The notes under the pieces: generated by a model
The model's database searches: none
Seen by the model: only the letters and a program-made list of their open reading frames with translations
What the model was told of the DNA's origin: nothing
NCBI RefSeq assembly: GCF_014596915.1
Contig: NZ_JACVWU010000031.1
Span: 1 to 64,000, forward strand
Source: Streptomyces sp. TRM68416
GTDB taxonomy: Bacteria; Actinomycetota; Actinomycetes; Streptomycetales; Streptomycetaceae
DNA length: 64,000 bases
Direction: 5' to 3'
Part shown: positions 62,629 to 64,000 of the stretch, in pieces
Layout: every line of letters starts with the position of its first letter
Numbering within the stretch: the stretch's first letter is position 1
Made by a program: the position numbers and the translations under genes

Positions 62629-63999
62629 TCGCTGCAGGACGGGATTCTGCGGCGGCAGTCGGCGCGCGAGCCGGCGGCACGCACCTACGCGCGCGCTCTG
62701 CCGATCGTGCCCGTACGCGCGCGTGGACTGACCATCGAGGGTGCGGACGGCCGCCGATACCTGGACTGCCTGTCGGGGGCGGGGGCGCTGGCCCTCGGCC
62801 ACAATCACCCCGTGGTCCTGGAGGCCATCCGCAAGGTCCTCGACTCCGGCGCACCCCTGCACGTCCTCGACCTCGCGACCCCCGTCAAGGACGCCTTCAT
62901 CACCGAGCTGCTCCGCACCCTGCCACCGGCGCTCGCCGCACACGCGCGCGTGCAGTTCTGCGGACCGGCCGGAACCGACGCGGTGCAGGCTGCCGGGAGG
63001 CTCGTCCGCGCCGCGACGGGCCGCACCGGCCTGCTCGATTTCACCGTCACCCACCACGGGGCGACCGCCACCGCCGACGATCCACCGGTCGTCGGCCTCA
63101 CCTGCCCGCAGGACGCCCGCAACCCGTTCGGTGCCGACACAGACCACGACCTCGAACTCGCCGCCCGCTGGGTCGAGTCCGTCCTCGACGACCCCGAGCA
63201 CGGCGTGCCCCGGCCCGCCGGGATGCTCCTGGAGCCCGTACAGGGCCACGGCGGCGTGGTCCCCGCGCCCGACGCCTGGATGCGACGCATACGACAGATC
63301 ACCGACGACCGGTCCGTCCCACTGATCGTCGACGAGGTGCAGACCGGTGTCGGACGCACCGGCGCCTTCTGGGCGGTGGAGCACAGCGGTGTCACCCCTG
63401 ACGTGATGGTGCTCTCGCGAGCCATCGGAGGCAGCCTTCCGCTGGCCGTCCTGGTTTACCGCGACGACCTCGACATCGGGGAGCATGGCGTCCGCGCGGA
63501 CACCTTCCCCGGCAACCAGCTCGCCATGGCCGCCGGCACGGCGACGCTCGCCTACGTCCGCGAGAACGGACTGGCCCGACGAGCGGAACACCTGGGCGCC
63601 CGCCTTCTCCACCGACTTCGCCAACTTGCCGCGCAGTTCGAGTGCATCGGGGACGTGCGGGGACGCGGCCTGATGATCGGGGTCGAGATGGTGGACCCGG
63701 GTGCGGAGCCGGGCCACGCGGGCGGTGTGGGCGCGGCGGCTGGCTCCGCCCCTCGGCCTGCCGCTTCCGTACTTGCGGCGGCCGTCCAGCGAGAGTGCCT
63801 TCGCCGCGGGCTGATCGTCGACATCGGCGGTCACTGCAACAGCGTCGTACGCCTCCTCCCGCCGCTGACCATCAGCGACGAGCAGGCCGCCGCGGTCCTC
63901 GACCGGCTGTCCGACGCCGTGGAGGCCGTCGCGCGCGGTCACCGGGATCGCCGGGCTCCCCGGGCCCGCCCGAAGCACACGGACCGGCGCGACGGCTGA
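62617..63999 (+). CDS. Class III aminotransferase, diaminobutyrate-2-oxoglutarate type, lacking the PLP lysine
   Basis: 460 aa. TYARALPIVPVRARGLTIEG, RRYLDCLSGAGALALGHNHP, FCGPAGTDAVQAAGRLVRAA, LLEPVQGHGGVVPAPDAWM, LIVDEVQTGVGRTGAFWAVE and TFPGNQLAMAAGTATLAYV all match diaminobutyrate aminotransferases, which feed ectoine, siderophore or diaminopropane pathways. Where the Schiff-base lysine is expected (LSKAIGG) the sequence reads VMVLSRAIGGSLPLAV, with CGA at 63418-63420. If not a sequencing error, normal catalysis should fail. The start could be GTG 62563, 62599 or 62617; 62617 best fits family length. The stop is at 63997-63999, the window edge. In S. coelicolor the gene here precedes siderophore synthetase-like genes (memory). 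Confidence 0.85.
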   Translation: MGERSLQDGILRRQSAREPAARTYARALPIVPVRARGLTIEGADGRRYLDCLSGAGALALGHNHPVVLEAIRKVLDSGAPLHVLDLATPVKDAFITELLRTLPPALAAHARVQFCGPAGTDAVQAAGRLVRAATGRTGLLDFTVTHHGATATADDPPVVGLTCPQDARNPFGADTDHDLELAARWVESVLDDPEHGVPRPAGMLLEPVQGHGGVVPAPDAWMRRIRQITDDRSVPLIVDEVQTGVGRTGAFWAVEHSGVTPDVMVLSRAIGGSLPLAVLVYRDDLDIGEHGVRADTFPGNQLAMAAGTATLAYVRENGLARRAEHLGARLLHRLRQLAAQFECIGDVRGRGLMIGVEMVDPGAEPGHAGGVGAAAGSAPRPAASVLAAAVQRECLRRGLIVDIGGHCNSVVRLLPPLTISDEQAAAVLDRLSDAVEAVARGHRDRRAPRARPKHTDRRDG

Positions 64000-64000
64000 C

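Overview
The window reads as a chromosomal core segment of a Streptomyces species. GC is very high, almost every third codon position is G or C, and GTG and TTG starts are common. The gene order (osaA-osaB-ftsK-rimO-pgsA-cinA-clgR ... lhr ... recA-recX ... gluABCD ... miaB ... miaA-dapF-rsh ... hflX) is the one I remember from S. coelicolor around SCO5746-SCO5799; that comparison is from memory, not from a search. I see no rRNA genes, insertion sequences, prophage or CRISPR array.

Layout. 1-1000: a shortened DegT-like protein and tRNA-Thr(GGT). 1-10.6 kb: a multidomain PP2C phosphatase, divergent from the giant HAMP-repeat hybrid kinase OsaA, followed by the regulator OsaB. 10.7-18.5 kb: FtsK, a RodZ-like HTH membrane protein, RimO, PgsA, CinA, ClgR and a Dps-like ferritin. 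18.7-26.9 kb, mainly minus strand: an SDR, a Nei/Fpg glycosylase, Lhr helicase and a terpenoid-cyclase-fold protein. 27-30.7 kb: DUF3046, an AI-2E family permease, recA (with an SOS box) and recX. 31-33.7 kb, minus strand: an FAD monooxygenase, then a cysteine-containing leader peptide, cysteine dioxygenase and rhodanese. 33.9-40.8 kb: gluABCD glutamate uptake, the divergent GluR-GluK two-component system, and an orphan TAXI binding protein. 40.8-44.8 kb: a MazG-like enzyme, a KhtTU-like K+/H+ antiporter pair and a NarL-type two-component system. 44.9-56.6 kb: miaB, a LigB-like protein, two small minus-strand proteins, miaA, a membrane protein, dapF, an RSH protein, an M1 peptidase and hflX. 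56.6-59.3 kb: tandem lipoprotein serine proteases. 59.3-62.6 kb: a membrane protein, decayed genes and repeats. 62.6-64 kb: a class III aminotransferase.

How the genes work together. Several themes recur: stress and osmotic signalling (PP2C phosphatase, OsaAB, ClgR, Dps, RSH, HflX), DNA repair (RecA/RecX, Nei, Lhr, FtsK), tRNA and ribosome modification (MiaA, MiaB, RimO, tRNA-Thr), and nutrient sensing (GluR/K with GluABCD, and cysteine oxidation behind a putative attenuation peptide).

The most interesting signals are these: (1) a leaderless 28-codon peptide ORF with four cysteines directly upstream of cysteine dioxygenase; (2) an aminotransferase whose expected PLP lysine reads arginine; (3) a DegT-family protein lacking the central PLP-lysine region; (4) a TAXI protein with no TRAP permease beside a glutamate-sensing system; (5) an RSH protein with an apparently degenerate synthetase domain; (6) a decayed sigma-factor/lipoprotein locus; (7) two divergent copies of one dispersed intergenic element; (8) many leaderless start sites with a -10 box 6-7 nt before the start codon.
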